Source: an uncultured Eubacterium sp.
GTDB lineage: Bacteria > Bacillota > Clostridia > Lachnospirales > Lachnospiraceae
NCBI GenBank assembly: GCA_948579355.1
Contig: CAPAOV010000002.1
Coordinates: 111,728-175,727, forward strand
Direction of reading: 5' to 3'
DNA: 64,000 nucleotides
The notes beneath the pieces are model-generated. The model saw only the letters and a list, made by a program, of their open reading frames with translations, did no database searches and was not told the DNA's origin. This document shows positions 42,758 to 51,975 of this stretch, piece after piece. The position numbers were made by a program, and so were the translations under genes. Every line of letters starts with the position of its first letter. Position 1 is the first letter of the stretch.

Positions 42758-42786
42758 ATCATATCACTATTAAAGAAAAAAATCAA
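42758..42786 (-). promoter_or_regulatory. Promoter of the chemoreceptor gene, overlapping the rng stop
   Basis: On the minus strand TTGATT (42781-42786), 17-base spacer, TATGAT (42758-42763). The -35 overlaps the last codon and TGA of rng. The -10 is 54 bases before the ATG. Confidence 0.6.
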
Positions 42787-43937
42787 TTCCCAAAAGATTC
42801 CCATAAAGGCGCTCTTGTTTTCATCCTTGTAATCTCAGCCAAACCAAGTTTTGTTATGTCAATCAGAGATGTTCTTGTCTTATCCTTTTGCAGTTCTCCC
42901 TGCAGCAAATCAAATAATTGCCGCTCGTTTTGCTTGTTTTTCATATCAATGAAATCTACTAAAATAATGCCTGAAATGTTGCGAACCCGAATCTGTCTTG
43001 CCACCTCTTTTGCCGCCTCGCAATTAATCTTAAAAAAAGTAGTCTCCCTGCTTCTCTTACCGTCTATCGCCTTGCCGGTGTTGACATCAATCACCGTCAG
43101 CGCCTCGGTCGGCTCGATTACCAGATTGCCACCGCTTTTGAGCCATACACGTTTCTCTGATACTTTCTGAAGCTTTGTTCCTATGCCAAGAAGCTTTTCC
43201 AGAGGATAGGAAGAATCCTCGTAAAACTGAACTTTATCCACTCCCTGTGCCTGCAAATCGTCGTATACGGTACGGATATCGGTAATAATGCGGTCATATT
43301 CTTCCTGCCGGCAGCTACGGATATATGGCATATAAAAAGGGTCTGCCTTACGGAGCCGGGAGAAACAAACCCGATACCGGCTATGCTCCATCATGGAATG
43401 CAGCTCTCCCACCAGGCGTTCGCATTCTTCCCGAATCACTGCCAAACCGGCCTCTGCGGCATTCGTCCGCAATACGATTCCGTACTCTTCTTCTGAAAAT
43501 TCCTCCAGCAAAGGCTGCAGACGCTTTTTCTCTTCCTCTCCTATCTTTTTCGATATCTGTTTACTGCTGTTTTGTGTTGTCACGACGCAATAATAACCGA
43601 CCAGCTCAATGGCCTGTGTGACGACCGGCTGTTTTGTCTTCACTGCCGCTTTTTTCACCTGAACAACCAAATCGTCGCCGACACGTATTTTCTTTCCCGC
43701 ACATTCCGTCTCCGGCATATAGCAGATAACGCCCTCTTTGATTTCAACAAAGACAGCGCGGATATTTTGCACAATATTCTGCACGCGCCCCACATAAATA
43801 TCGCCCACTTGCGGCGCTTCTTCCTGATGCCGTTCTCCGACTACAAGGTCGTATAGTCTATTTTCGCTCTGATAAAACAAAATGGGGCGGTCTCTGTATT
43901 GCGTAATAACAATTTCGTTGCGGCCGTTCACATTCAT
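42783..43937 (-). CDS. rng: Ribonuclease G/E family protein
   Basis: About 384 aa. An S1 RNA-binding domain lies near 38-120 (VGDIYVGRVQNIVQNIRAVFVEI), then the RNase E/G catalytic core with the two Asp-bearing motifs LTVIDVNTGKAIDGKRSRE and GIILVDFIDM. It is short at the C-terminus: no CPxC zinc-link motif and no scaffold domain. It cleaves single-stranded RNA with a preference for 5'-monophosphate ends. ATG at 43937 overlaps the preceding stop as ATGA; the longer frame upstream is inside that gene. Confidence 0.92.
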   Translation of the reverse strand: MNVNGRNEIVITQYRDRPILFYQSENRLYDLVVGERHQEEAPQVGDIYVGRVQNIVQNIRAVFVEIKEGVICYMPETECAGKKIRVGDDLVVQVKKAAVKTKQPVVTQAIELVGYYCVVTTQNSSKQISKKIGEEEKKRLQPLLEEFSEEEYGIVLRTNAAEAGLAVIREECERLVGELHSMMEHSRYRVCFSRLRKADPFYMPYIRSCRQEEYDRIITDIRTVYDDLQAQGVDKVQFYEDSSYPLEKLLGIGTKLQKVSEKRVWLKSGGNLVIEPTEALTVIDVNTGKAIDGKRSRETTFFKINCEAAKEVARQIRVRNISGIILVDFIDMKNKQNERQLFDLLQGELQKDKTRTSLIDITKLGLAEITRMKTRAPLWESFGN

Positions 43938-44671
43938 GCGCCCCCTTTCTCTTTGACTTCCGAAAAATACATCTGCAGCCGGTGTACCTGTAACATATGG
44001 GCAGGAAGTTCCCAACCGCAGAAACGGCAGAAAGCGTCGATTACCAACTCCGGTTTTATATTTTCGGCGCTGCCGCTTGTCAACTGCATATAAATTGCCT
44101 CTCCCTCATATTGACAGTGTAGGACGCCATAATCTTCTCCCGTCTTCCCTGAAAATTCAGACAGGGAAAACGCATCTGCCAGAATATTCCCGCGAATATC
44201 CATTTCCCTTTCTGTCTTTTTTGTCTTCTTCGTAACATAAACATGCGGCTGTTCCATAAAGGAAAGCCATTGTTCCCGATAGTCTGCCGGCCAGATGCCT
44301 TTTTCTTTCTCAACTACCATATAATCCGCACGGCGCAGAAGCGACATAGAATTTTTAAATCCCTCCGGCATAATTTCAATTTGCGTCACAAAAATCTCAT
44401 CCGTCATATATTGGTTCAGATATTCCGCCAGTTGTCGTAAGGACTTATCTTCCGGCAGCGTATGAAACTCCACGTCAATATACTCGCCGTCGCTCGTCAC
44501 ACCGACGCCGAGCGGCGAGGCAAAACTCATCAACTGGTGGGGACTGTATCCTTTCGAGTACGCCACATCCATCTTCGCGCGGCGCAGCGCTTTCTGAAAG
44601 AAACGCATACAATCCAGATGTCCAATAAACTTAAGGGAACCTGTCTTCGTAAATCTCATCCGTACTTTCAT
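43934..44671 (-). CDS. TIGR03936 family radical-SAM-associated protein (DUF2344)
   Basis: A 245 aa protein with the DUF2344 signature: VRMRFTKTGSLKFIGHLDCMRFFQKALRRAKMDVAYSKGYSPHQLMSFASPLGVGVTSDGEYIDVE. It always accompanies the TIGR03960 radical SAM protein (fused in some species) and then rng, as here with 4-base overlaps on both sides. The reaction is unknown. Confidence 0.9.
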   Translation of the reverse strand: MKVRMRFTKTGSLKFIGHLDCMRFFQKALRRAKMDVAYSKGYSPHQLMSFASPLGVGVTSDGEYIDVEFHTLPEDKSLRQLAEYLNQYMTDEIFVTQIEIMPEGFKNSMSLLRRADYMVVEKEKGIWPADYREQWLSFMEQPHVYVTKKTKKTEREMDIRGNILADAFSLSEFSGKTGEDYGVLHCQYEGEAIYMQLTSGSAENIKPELVIDAFCRFCGWELPAHMLQVHRLQMYFSEVKEKGGA

Positions 44672-46590
44672 GCCAGCACCTCGCTTTCCTTTCCGTCATC
44701 TTCCGGTACAGCCGCACACTCTGCTGCTTTCCTGTCGGAAACGCATATTCCGGTATTCCACTTGGCTGCGCCGCAGCCACTACACTGCACACGGCAGTTC
44801 GGCGTCACTTTGCCGGCTTTCGCCTTTTCGTATTCACGCCACAAAAATTTCCTGCTGACACCAATATCAATAAAATCCCAAGGGAAAATTTCGTCTCTGC
44901 CACGCTCCCGATAATTATAGAAATATCTGTCAACCCCGTTCGCATCCAATACTTCATTCCAAATCTGCGGCTGGAACCAGTCTGTCCATGCGTCAAAGAG
45001 ACATCCCCGCCGATACGCCTCCTCAATAACCGGAGCCAGACGGCGGTCGCCTCTGGCAAAAATGCCCTCTAATTCCGAAGTCACGGCATCGTGGCACTGA
45101 TATTTAATGGAGCGCTGGTTCACCTGTTCGCGCACTTTCCCTTTCAGATATTTTCTCTTATTTTCAAAATATTCCGCCGTCTGCATCGGGGCCCACTGGA
45201 ACGGCGTAAACGGTTTGGGAACAAAAAACGACGTACTGGCAGTAATCTCCGGCCTGCCCTGACGCTCTTCTTTCGGCAACTCAAAATAGGCAGCGGCAAT
45301 CGTATTTGCCAATTCCGCTATTGCCGCAATATCCGCATCCTCCTCTTCCGGTAAACCAAGCATAAAATACAGTTTAACCCGTTTCCATCCTCCCTCAAAA
45401 GCCTCTCTGGCCCCCTTGATAATTATCTCTTCGGTCAGGCCTTTATTAATCACATCACGCATCCTCTGTGAGCCGGCCTCGGGAGCAAATGTCAGGCTGC
45501 TCTTACGCACATCCTGTACCTTACTCATAACATCCAGAGAAAAAGCGTCGATGCGCAGGGAAGGCAACGCCAGATTCAGCTTCCTCTGCTCCCCCTGCTC
45601 CATCAGATAATAGACCAGTTCCGGCAATTCCTTGTAATCGCTGGAGCTTAACGAGCTCAAGGTAATTTCCTCATAGCCCGTATTATCTAACATTTCCAGC
45701 GCGCGTTCTTTTAGAAATGCCAGACTCCTCGGACGAATGGGACGATAAATCATACCCGCCTGACAAAAACGGCAGCCGCGGATGCAGCCTCGCTGAATCT
45801 CCAGTACAACGCGGTCCTGCGTGGCGCGGATATAAGGAACTAACGGTTTCGACGGATAATAAGTATCGCTCAAATCGTCCACTACCTGTTTTTGCACCTG
45901 ACTCGGCGCCTCTTCACAATTGGGTTTCATGGAAGCAATCGTTCCGTTCGTCTTATAAGAGACGTCATAGAGTTCCGGCACATAAATCCCCGGCACCTGC
46001 GCCGCACGTTTTAAAAACGTAAGCCGGTCTTCGCCATTCTCTCTTGCCGTGCGGTAGGCGTCTAACAATTCACGGTAAGCCGTCTCACCCTCTCCGATAT
46101 AAAAGAGGTCAAAAAAGGGAGCAACTGGCTCCGGATTGTACGTGCAGGGGCCGCCGCCGATGACAATCGGGGAATCCCATGTACGTTCCGCGGCATATAA
46201 CGGTATACCGGACAAATCAAGGATTTGTAAAATATTCGTATAGCACATCTCATACTGAATCGTAATGCCAAGAAAGTCAAAATCACGCACCGGCTGCTGG
46301 CTCTCAAGCGCAAACAGCGGTATCTCTTTCTCGCGCATTATTTTATCCATATCCGGCCACGGGGAATATACGCGCTCACAGTAGACATCATCCCAGCAAT
46401 TGAACATATCGTATAGAATCTGAATACCAAGATGAGACATGCCTATCTCATAGACATCCGGAAAACACATACAGAAACGGATGTCTACCTCAGACAAATC
46501 TTTCTTTACCATATTAATTTCATTCCCTATATAACGGGCAGGTTTCTCAACCTGCATTAAAATATCGTCGCCGAGTGCTAATTTTCTCAT
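44668..46590 (-). CDS. TIGR03960 family B12-binding radical SAM protein
   Basis: About 640 aa. An N-terminal cobalamin-binding-like domain (VDIRFCMCFPDVYEIGMSHLGIQILYDMFN) is followed by the radical SAM core with the CxxxCxxC cluster motif in QRGCIRGCRFCQAGMIYRPIRPRS. The C-terminus has SRKFLWREYEKAKAGKVTPNCRVQCSGCGA, another Cys cluster. The family probably modifies RNA or a ribosomal component given its constant pairing with DUF2344 and rng, but this is unproven. ATG at 46590 follows a GGAGGA site; the upstream in-frame stretch is promoter DNA. Confidence 0.9.
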   Translation of the reverse strand: MRKLALGDDILMQVEKPARYIGNEINMVKKDLSEVDIRFCMCFPDVYEIGMSHLGIQILYDMFNCWDDVYCERVYSPWPDMDKIMREKEIPLFALESQQPVRDFDFLGITIQYEMCYTNILQILDLSGIPLYAAERTWDSPIVIGGGPCTYNPEPVAPFFDLFYIGEGETAYRELLDAYRTARENGEDRLTFLKRAAQVPGIYVPELYDVSYKTNGTIASMKPNCEEAPSQVQKQVVDDLSDTYYPSKPLVPYIRATQDRVVLEIQRGCIRGCRFCQAGMIYRPIRPRSLAFLKERALEMLDNTGYEEITLSSLSSSDYKELPELVYYLMEQGEQRKLNLALPSLRIDAFSLDVMSKVQDVRKSSLTFAPEAGSQRMRDVINKGLTEEIIIKGAREAFEGGWKRVKLYFMLGLPEEEDADIAAIAELANTIAAAYFELPKEERQGRPEITASTSFFVPKPFTPFQWAPMQTAEYFENKRKYLKGKVREQVNQRSIKYQCHDAVTSELEGIFARGDRRLAPVIEEAYRRGCLFDAWTDWFQPQIWNEVLDANGVDRYFYNYRERGRDEIFPWDFIDIGVSRKFLWREYEKAKAGKVTPNCRVQCSGCGAAKWNTGICVSDRKAAECAAVPEDDGKESEVLA

Positions 46591-46632
46591 GCTCTTGTTT
46601 ATCCTCCGTCCTGCAGTAAATGATATTTCATC

Positions 46633-46662
46633 ATTATACACAACTTGTTGATATACTGTCAA
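46633..46662 (-). promoter_or_regulatory. Promoter of the TIGR03960-TIGR03936-rng operon
   Basis: On the minus strand TTGACA (46657-46662), 18-base spacer, perfect TATAAT (46633-46638), about 43 bases before the ATG. Confidence 0.82.
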
Positions 46663-46667
46663 ATACC

Positions 46668-46696
46668 TTGCCTCTTTTTTCGGATTATGATATATT
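46668..46696 (+). promoter_or_regulatory. Promoter of the zinc-ribbon membrane protein gene
   Basis: TTGCCT (46668-46673), 17-base spacer, TATATT (46691-46696). It is back-to-back with the minus-strand promoter, the two -35 boxes being 5 bases apart. Confidence 0.65.
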
Positions 46697-46731
46697 GAAA
46701 CAAGTAAATGAAAGCAAAGGAGGGACTTACC

Positions 46732-47622
46732 ATGGGTTGGTGTCCAAAATGTAGAAATGAATATGTGGAGGGAATCACGGTGTGTCCGGATTGTAACATT
46801 GATTTGACGGATGAGTTACCGGCAGAAGAAAATGAAATGGAACCTGCCATTCTCGAACATGTCTCCCATGAACAAATCGGCGCCCAATGCGTTTTACTGT
46901 TACAACACCACGGTTTGCAAACGGCCGGATTAATGCCTGTCCAGGAAGATGATGAAACATATGAAGATGGCTTTTACGTTGTTGTAGCTTCTTTTGAGCG
47001 GGAAGCTGCCGCAATGGTGTACAAAGACTTTGATTCTTTAGAAGATATGGCACGGCAATACGCACCGGAAAATATACAGGAAATGGAAAAGGATATGTCC
47101 GACTTACAAGAGGAAGAGGCCAACATAATGTTTACCGAACTGCGTACCGAATCGAGCAGCGTCTATGTTAAGAAAAAGGATAAGTATACGGATTTAAAAT
47201 TCAGCGGCATCTCCTTTATTATCTTCTCCCTTATAGGCGCCGGACTGCTGGCAGCTAATTATCTGGAATACATCAATATGTTTAATACCTTTTCTTCTCT
47301 TATTATGGCTATCGTATTCCTCATTTTCCTTTGTGTCGGCATAACATCTTTGCTGCGCGCCAAAAAAATGAAAAATTTAGTCTCACAGGAAGAGAAAGTA
47401 AGCGATGAAATTCTCCTCTGGATAGAAGAAAACATTACGGATGAATGGATTCACACATTGGTTGACTCTGAAGAAAGCGATGAGAACAACTATTTCCATG
47501 CCCACGGCGCCATGTGCCAACGGGCTGCCGAACAATTTCCTCTTCTCAACGCCAACTACATCGACCAATTAATGGACGAGCGTTATAACGAATACTGCGA
47601 AAACAAACAAGAGGAAGAATAA
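46732..47622 (+). CDS. Zinc-ribbon membrane protein of unknown function
   Basis: About 296 aa. It starts MGWCPKCRNEYVEGITVCPDCNIDL, a CxxC...CxxC zinc ribbon. About 60-120 resembles a small ferredoxin-like signal-transducer fold of the kind seen after such ribbons (LLQHHGLQTAGLMPVQED ... FYVVVASFEREAAAMVYKDF). Two membrane segments lie at about 163-182 and 188-210, followed by a cytoplasmic, acidic C-terminus. GGAGGG precedes the ATG at 46732. I do not know its function; it is monocistronic with its own promoter and terminator. Confidence 0.75.
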   Translation: MGWCPKCRNEYVEGITVCPDCNIDLTDELPAEENEMEPAILEHVSHEQIGAQCVLLLQHHGLQTAGLMPVQEDDETYEDGFYVVVASFEREAAAMVYKDFDSLEDMARQYAPENIQEMEKDMSDLQEEEANIMFTELRTESSSVYVKKKDKYTDLKFSGISFIIFSLIGAGLLAANYLEYINMFNTFSSLIMAIVFLIFLCVGITSLLRAKKMKNLVSQEEKVSDEILLWIEENITDEWIHTLVDSEESDENNYFHAHGAMCQRAAEQFPLLNANYIDQLMDERYNEYCENKQEEE

Positions 47623-47647
47623 CTATTTCAGAAGATATTTGACAGGT

Positions 47648-47687
47648 TAGCCTGACGGCAGCAAACCGACTTGCTGCCATCAGGCTA
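47648..47687. terminator. Hairpin between convergent zinc-ribbon and flippase genes
   Basis: TAGCCTGA-C-GGCAGCAA (47648-47664) pairs with TTGCTGCC-A-TCAGGCTA (47671-47687), with one mismatch and a 6-base loop. The minus-strand arm includes the flippase stop codon. T-rich sequence follows on the plus strand. Confidence 0.7.
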
Positions 47688-49343
47688 TTTCATTAAATTC
47701 ATCTTACGGGCAAGCAGATACATTCTTCGTCCCATAGGGAAATCAAACATTTCCTCTTTTGTAAGTCCTTTCAGTAAAAGGAACATGACAAAGTAGACGA
47801 CAACGGCGGCAGCTATGGAAAACATCGTACGGATAAGATTGGAACTTATCAGAAGGCCCAGTCCTCCATAGACGGCTACTGCGGCAACGGCCATCCACAA
47901 CGCTGACGATAACGGCGCCAGAAATGTCTTTGTTATCTCCAGACGGAATGTTGGCACATATCTTTTTATAGCACGTAAATTCAGCCAAAATACAACCATA
48001 GGAAAGGTAATGTTTCCTATGAGCAGAGCGTATACACCAACATTCGTACCTATCAGAAAGAAAGCGACAATCCCCACATGGAGCAATAATGAAATGGCGG
48101 AGTGTATGACCGGAAGACGCATCTTATCTATACTTTGCAGCGCCCCGCCCGTTACGTTTGACAGTGCATAGAATACAATCGCACCGGCTCCTACGGTCAT
48201 CATATGCCCCCCCAACACATAATTGGAAGAAGAAAACAACATTTTCACAATCGGCTGCCCTAAAACGGTAAGCCCCATCGCACACGGGATGGCAATAATC
48301 ATATTAAATTTAATACCGGAATATATATTATATTTCCACTGCTCAACATCCTTTTCCGTATAAGCGGCCACTGCGCTCGGTATGAGCGATGACGCGATTG
48401 CCGTCGAGATGGCAATCGGCACGCTGCAGAGGAGACGGTATTTGGAGCTGTAAACGCCGACAAAACTTTTAATCGCCATCGGACTCATTCCCTGCATGCC
48501 GCAAATGGAGCCAAAGATTTTATAATCAATCAACCCGCTTATGTTATACACTGTCTGCGATAACACAATCGGCAGAATCGTCAACAGTAAAACTTTAAAC
48601 AGATATCCGGAAGAGGCATAGTTGTTTGTGCGGTCTCTCTTTTCCAATCTGGCTTGTATCGGACGATACAGCCAATACACAAACAGCACGAGAAGCAATG
48701 CCGACGCGGCTCCCAGACAAGTTCCCAAAGTACCTCCGGCAGCTCCCCACGCCGCCTGCTGCAGATTGTCATGATTCCACTTCATAAACAGATAACTGGC
48801 AGCCACGCTCACAATGGCATTGATTATCTGCTCAATAATCTGTGAAACAGCCGTCGGTATCATCGTTCGTTTTCCCTGAAAAAATCCCCGATAAACTCCC
48901 AACAGGGCAACAATAAAAATGGTAGGCGCCAATACCCGCAGAGGAATCTGCACTCCGGAATATTCCGGATAAATCGTTCGTTCAATGACTCCCGCCCCGA
49001 AAAATATAAATAATCCGAAACCTCCACCGGAAAAGATAGCAAAACGCAACGCAACCGAGAGTGTCTTTCCTGTATTTCTGTGTTCATGATTCGCCTGCTG
49101 TGCTGATATAATCTTGGACAGGGCAAGCGGAAGACTATAAGAGGAAATTATGAGAATTAAATCATAAATTTCAAATGCCACCGCATAGATACCATTTCCC
49201 TCTTCTCCTAAAATATTGGACATGGGAATACGGTACACCATGCCAATAATTCGCACGACAAGAGAGGCAATTGCAAGTATGCCGCCCTGCTTCAGAAAAT
49301 CTGCGCTTCTTTTTTCATTCTTTGTGCCCAATGGATGTTTCAT
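47685..49343 (-). CDS. Polysaccharide/lipid-linked oligosaccharide flippase (MATE-like, SpoVB/YtgP family)
   Basis: A 552 aa protein with about 14 membrane segments. The N-terminal FLKQGGILAIASLVVRIIGMVYRIPMSNILGEEGNGIY is characteristic of the YtgP/SpoVB/MurJ-like (MVF) group that flips lipid-linked cell-wall or spore-cortex precursors. The spacing between AAGG and the ATG at 49343 is unusually short, so a TTG a few codons on is an alternative start. It follows a DUF3048 gene by 4 bases. Which glycan it flips is not shown. Confidence 0.88.
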   Translation of the reverse strand: MKHPLGTKNEKRSADFLKQGGILAIASLVVRIIGMVYRIPMSNILGEEGNGIYAVAFEIYDLILIISSYSLPLALSKIISAQQANHEHRNTGKTLSVALRFAIFSGGGFGLFIFFGAGVIERTIYPEYSGVQIPLRVLAPTIFIVALLGVYRGFFQGKRTMIPTAVSQIIEQIINAIVSVAASYLFMKWNHDNLQQAAWGAAGGTLGTCLGAASALLLVLFVYWLYRPIQARLEKRDRTNNYASSGYLFKVLLLTILPIVLSQTVYNISGLIDYKIFGSICGMQGMSPMAIKSFVGVYSSKYRLLCSVPIAISTAIASSLIPSAVAAYTEKDVEQWKYNIYSGIKFNMIIAIPCAMGLTVLGQPIVKMLFSSSNYVLGGHMMTVGAGAIVFYALSNVTGGALQSIDKMRLPVIHSAISLLLHVGIVAFFLIGTNVGVYALLIGNITFPMVVFWLNLRAIKRYVPTFRLEITKTFLAPLSSALWMAVAAVAVYGGLGLLISSNLIRTMFSIAAAVVVYFVMFLLLKGLTKEEMFDFPMGRRMYLLARKMNLMK

Positions 49344-49347
49344 CCTT

Positions 49348-50451
49348 TCACTTAATTAAATTCTTTCGATTCTTTGGATAAACTGCTATATACGTTTTAC
49401 CGGGATTTACCGTCAGCAGATTACCGGTATCATCATAGTACTCCATCGTATTTGTATCTTCATTTCTCACCCACGTGATGGAAGTCCTTTTGCCGTCTGT
49501 ATAATAGTAACCGGAACCTTTATTGTTGTTGAGCGACATCGTCTGATATCCATTGCGGTCAATATTCTTCTCGCTTACAAGCTGGATAATCACATTTTTA
49601 AACGCCAACTGTTTCTTATAATAGGTGTCCATGTGCTTTTTGTTATATTCATACTTTTTATACACTTTTTTACCGGCGTCATATTTCATCTTACAAGTAG
49701 AATAATTAGAAAACGGTATCGTAATCTTATCTGCCTTTTTCCCTCCGGCTAATGCAGTATCCTTTTCATGGAAATTGAAATGCTTTGCCATTGCATTCTC
49801 ATCCCGTTTTAATGAGTATCCGAGTTTTTTCGCTCCCTTTTTCATCTTTTCCCCGGTAGTAAATACATTGTGGGGAGCCGCAATGTGGGAATCCCGATAA
49901 TAAACAACGCCGCCTATGGCAGATAAGCCGCTGAGATTTTCTGTTCCCAGAGATTTTATCTTTGAGGTTGCATATTTGGTATGGCCGAAATGGCAGTAAA
50001 TCGCGTCCCACTCCTTAGCAAACTGTACATAATAGTGTCTGGCGCTGCGGACAGAACCGATTTTTTTTATGCCCCTAACATCCTCATATACCGCCAGCAT
50101 ACGGGTTATACCTCCCTCCGCCAGCGCTTCGTAGATAATATCCGCTTTGGATGTTCCTGTCTGCCGCAGGAAAGCATATTCTATGTTGTTAATCATAACC
50201 GCATAACAACGCTTTTTTGCCACATCCTCTTTAATCCACTTGCCGGTAATCCGGCTCCGTACCATGCCCTTATGAGGGTCTGCCGTCGGCGTGGGAACGG
50301 CTGTCTCCCTTACAATATTGTCTTTTTGCTGACTGCTCACCCGCTCTTCTTTCGTCTCCCGCCCCATAAACAAATATAAGAAGACCGCAAGCGCGGAAAG
50401 CGCCGCCGTCACCGACACGATAACTACCAGTTTTTTCTGTCCTGCATTCAT
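49348..50451 (-). CDS. DUF3048 domain protein (YerB-like), membrane-anchored
   Basis: About 367 aa. An N-terminal membrane segment (about 8-29), a short PTPT linker, then the DUF3048 pair: CYAVMINNIEYAFLRQTGTSKADIIYEALAEGGITRMLAVYED with KIGSVRSARHYYVQFAKEWDAIYCHFGHT, and the C-terminal half from about 265. B. subtilis YerB is a lipoprotein; this one has no lipobox Cys and looks like a signal anchor. ATG at 50451 is chosen because the GGAGGG site lies within the longer frame. Function unknown; wall or envelope role suspected. Confidence 0.88.
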   Translation of the reverse strand: MNAGQKKLVVIVSVTAALSALAVFLYLFMGRETKEERVSSQQKDNIVRETAVPTPTADPHKGMVRSRITGKWIKEDVAKKRCYAVMINNIEYAFLRQTGTSKADIIYEALAEGGITRMLAVYEDVRGIKKIGSVRSARHYYVQFAKEWDAIYCHFGHTKYATSKIKSLGTENLSGLSAIGGVVYYRDSHIAAPHNVFTTGEKMKKGAKKLGYSLKRDENAMAKHFNFHEKDTALAGGKKADKITIPFSNYSTCKMKYDAGKKVYKKYEYNKKHMDTYYKKQLAFKNVIIQLVSEKNIDRNGYQTMSLNNNKGSGYYYTDGKRTSITWVRNEDTNTMEYYDDTGNLLTVNPGKTYIAVYPKNRKNLIK

Positions 50452-50464
50452 AAATCCCTCCATG

Positions 50465-50962
50465 TTATCGATTAATCTGCAATTCCTGCATGATTTCTTT
50501 TTGCATATCCTCCATTTGCAGCCGCTCTTCTTCTTCTATATGGTCGTAGCCGAACAAATGCAATAAACTGTGAACTACCAAAAAAGAAAATTCCCTCAAT
50601 TCTGAATGACCATACTCCTTTGCCTGTTCGCAGACAATGGCCGGGCAAATGACAATATCTCCTAACACCAGTTCTCCGGTTTCCGGCGAGAGCGTAAGCG
50701 ACTGCTGAAACAATGGACCGGTAAAATCCGCCGGCTCATCGTATTCCATCATCGGAAAACTGAGCACATCGGTCGGCCGGTCAACATTGCGAAATTCTTT
50801 ATTGAGACGATATATTTCCTCTTTCTCTACAAGCGTAACGCTGACTTCCGTCTCAAACGGACAGGATACCCGCTTCCCAACATAGGCTGCCAGCTTGTCC
50901 AACTGCCCGCGCACGGAAAAATCAAAACGATATCCACCCTCATCTTCTAAGTAAATGGTCAT
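50465..50962 (-). CDS. ybeY: Endoribonuclease YbeY
   Basis: A 165 aa metal-dependent RNase in 16S rRNA maturation and ribosome quality control. The zinc motif HSLLHLFGYDH is near the C-terminus, preceded by the family's NVDRPTDVLSFPM and LGDIVICPAIV. Its start overlaps the phoH stop by 4 bases. Confidence 0.95.
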   Translation of the reverse strand: MTIYLEDEGGYRFDFSVRGQLDKLAAYVGKRVSCPFETEVSVTLVEKEEIYRLNKEFRNVDRPTDVLSFPMMEYDEPADFTGPLFQQSLTLSPETGELVLGDIVICPAIVCEQAKEYGHSELREFSFLVVHSLLHLFGYDHIEEEERLQMEDMQKEIMQELQINR

Positions 50963-51975
50963 TTTTTACCTGCTTTCGTTGTTCCTTTATAGTTCTTTTT
51001 CCTTGACTCCCGATAGGCCTCGCGCGCCTCGTATTTTTCATAGGCGTGAACAATTTTCTGCACTAACGGATGGCGGACAACATCTTTATTCGTCAAATAG
51101 CTGAAACCGATATCCTCTACCTGCTGCAGTACTACAGAAGCCTGTTCCAAACCGGACTGGGTATGAAATGGCAGGTCTTTCTGCGATAAGTCGCCGGTAA
51201 TGACAACTTTTGAGCCAAACCCGATACGGGTCAGAAACATTTTCATCTGTGCCGGCGTCGTATTTTGTGCCTCGTCGAGAATAATAAACGCATTGTCCAG
51301 CGTCCGCCCCCGCATATAGGCCAGTGGCGCCACTTCAATTAATCCTTTTTCTGAATTTTTTATAAAACTGTCCGCTCCCATAATCTGATACAGGGCATCG
51401 TACAGTGGACGCAGATACGGGTCGATTTTACTCTGCAAATCGCCGGGGAGAAAGCCGAGGTTTTCTCCAGCTTCTATGGCCGGACGCGTCAGAATAATTT
51501 TACTCACCTCATCATTCTTAAACGCCTGTATCGCCATCGCCATGGCAAGATACGTCTTACCGGTGCCGGCCGGCCCGATACCAAAGACCATCATTTTATC
51601 ACGGATATGCTGAACATACTTTTGCTGTCCCAGTGTTTTCGGTTTAATCGGTTTCCCCTGTACGGTATATCCGACCAAATCTTTATCAATGGCTGCCAGA
51701 GATACTTCCGTATGCTCCTTTGCCGCCATTAAAAGATACTCTACATTTTGTTCTGTTATCGTATTTCCACGCTCCGATAATTGCAGCAATTCACGGAAAA
51801 TGCGTTTTGCCTCTGCGGTTGATTTTTCATCGCCAAGTATTTTTACCGTACCATCCCGTAAAATAACATTTACCGAAAGAACCTTTTCTATTTTTTTAAT
51901 ATGACAGTCTAGTCCGCCAAAAATATTACGCTCATGTTCTACCGGAATCTCCAGAGTTATTTCCTGTTTCTCCAT
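50959..51975 (-). CDS. PhoH family ATPase
   Basis: About 338 aa. An N-terminal KH-like domain (about 20-95) precedes the PhoH ATPase: GPAGTGKTYLAMAMAIQAFKN, ILTRPAIEAGENLGFLPGD, FIILDEAQNTTPAQMKMFLTRIG, KVVITGDLSQKDLP. It is the PhoL type adjacent to ybeY, thought to act in RNA metabolism. ATG at 51975, behind GAAGAGG, lies inside the 3' end of yqfD (44-base overlap); the longer basic N-terminus in the same frame is an artefact of that overlap. Confidence 0.93.
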   Translation of the reverse strand: MEKQEITLEIPVEHERNIFGGLDCHIKKIEKVLSVNVILRDGTVKILGDEKSTAEAKRIFRELLQLSERGNTITEQNVEYLLMAAKEHTEVSLAAIDKDLVGYTVQGKPIKPKTLGQQKYVQHIRDKMMVFGIGPAGTGKTYLAMAMAIQAFKNDEVSKIILTRPAIEAGENLGFLPGDLQSKIDPYLRPLYDALYQIMGADSFIKNSEKGLIEVAPLAYMRGRTLDNAFIILDEAQNTTPAQMKMFLTRIGFGSKVVITGDLSQKDLPFHTQSGLEQASVVLQQVEDIGFSYLTNKDVVRHPLVQKIVHAYEKYEAREAYRESRKKNYKGTTKAGKK

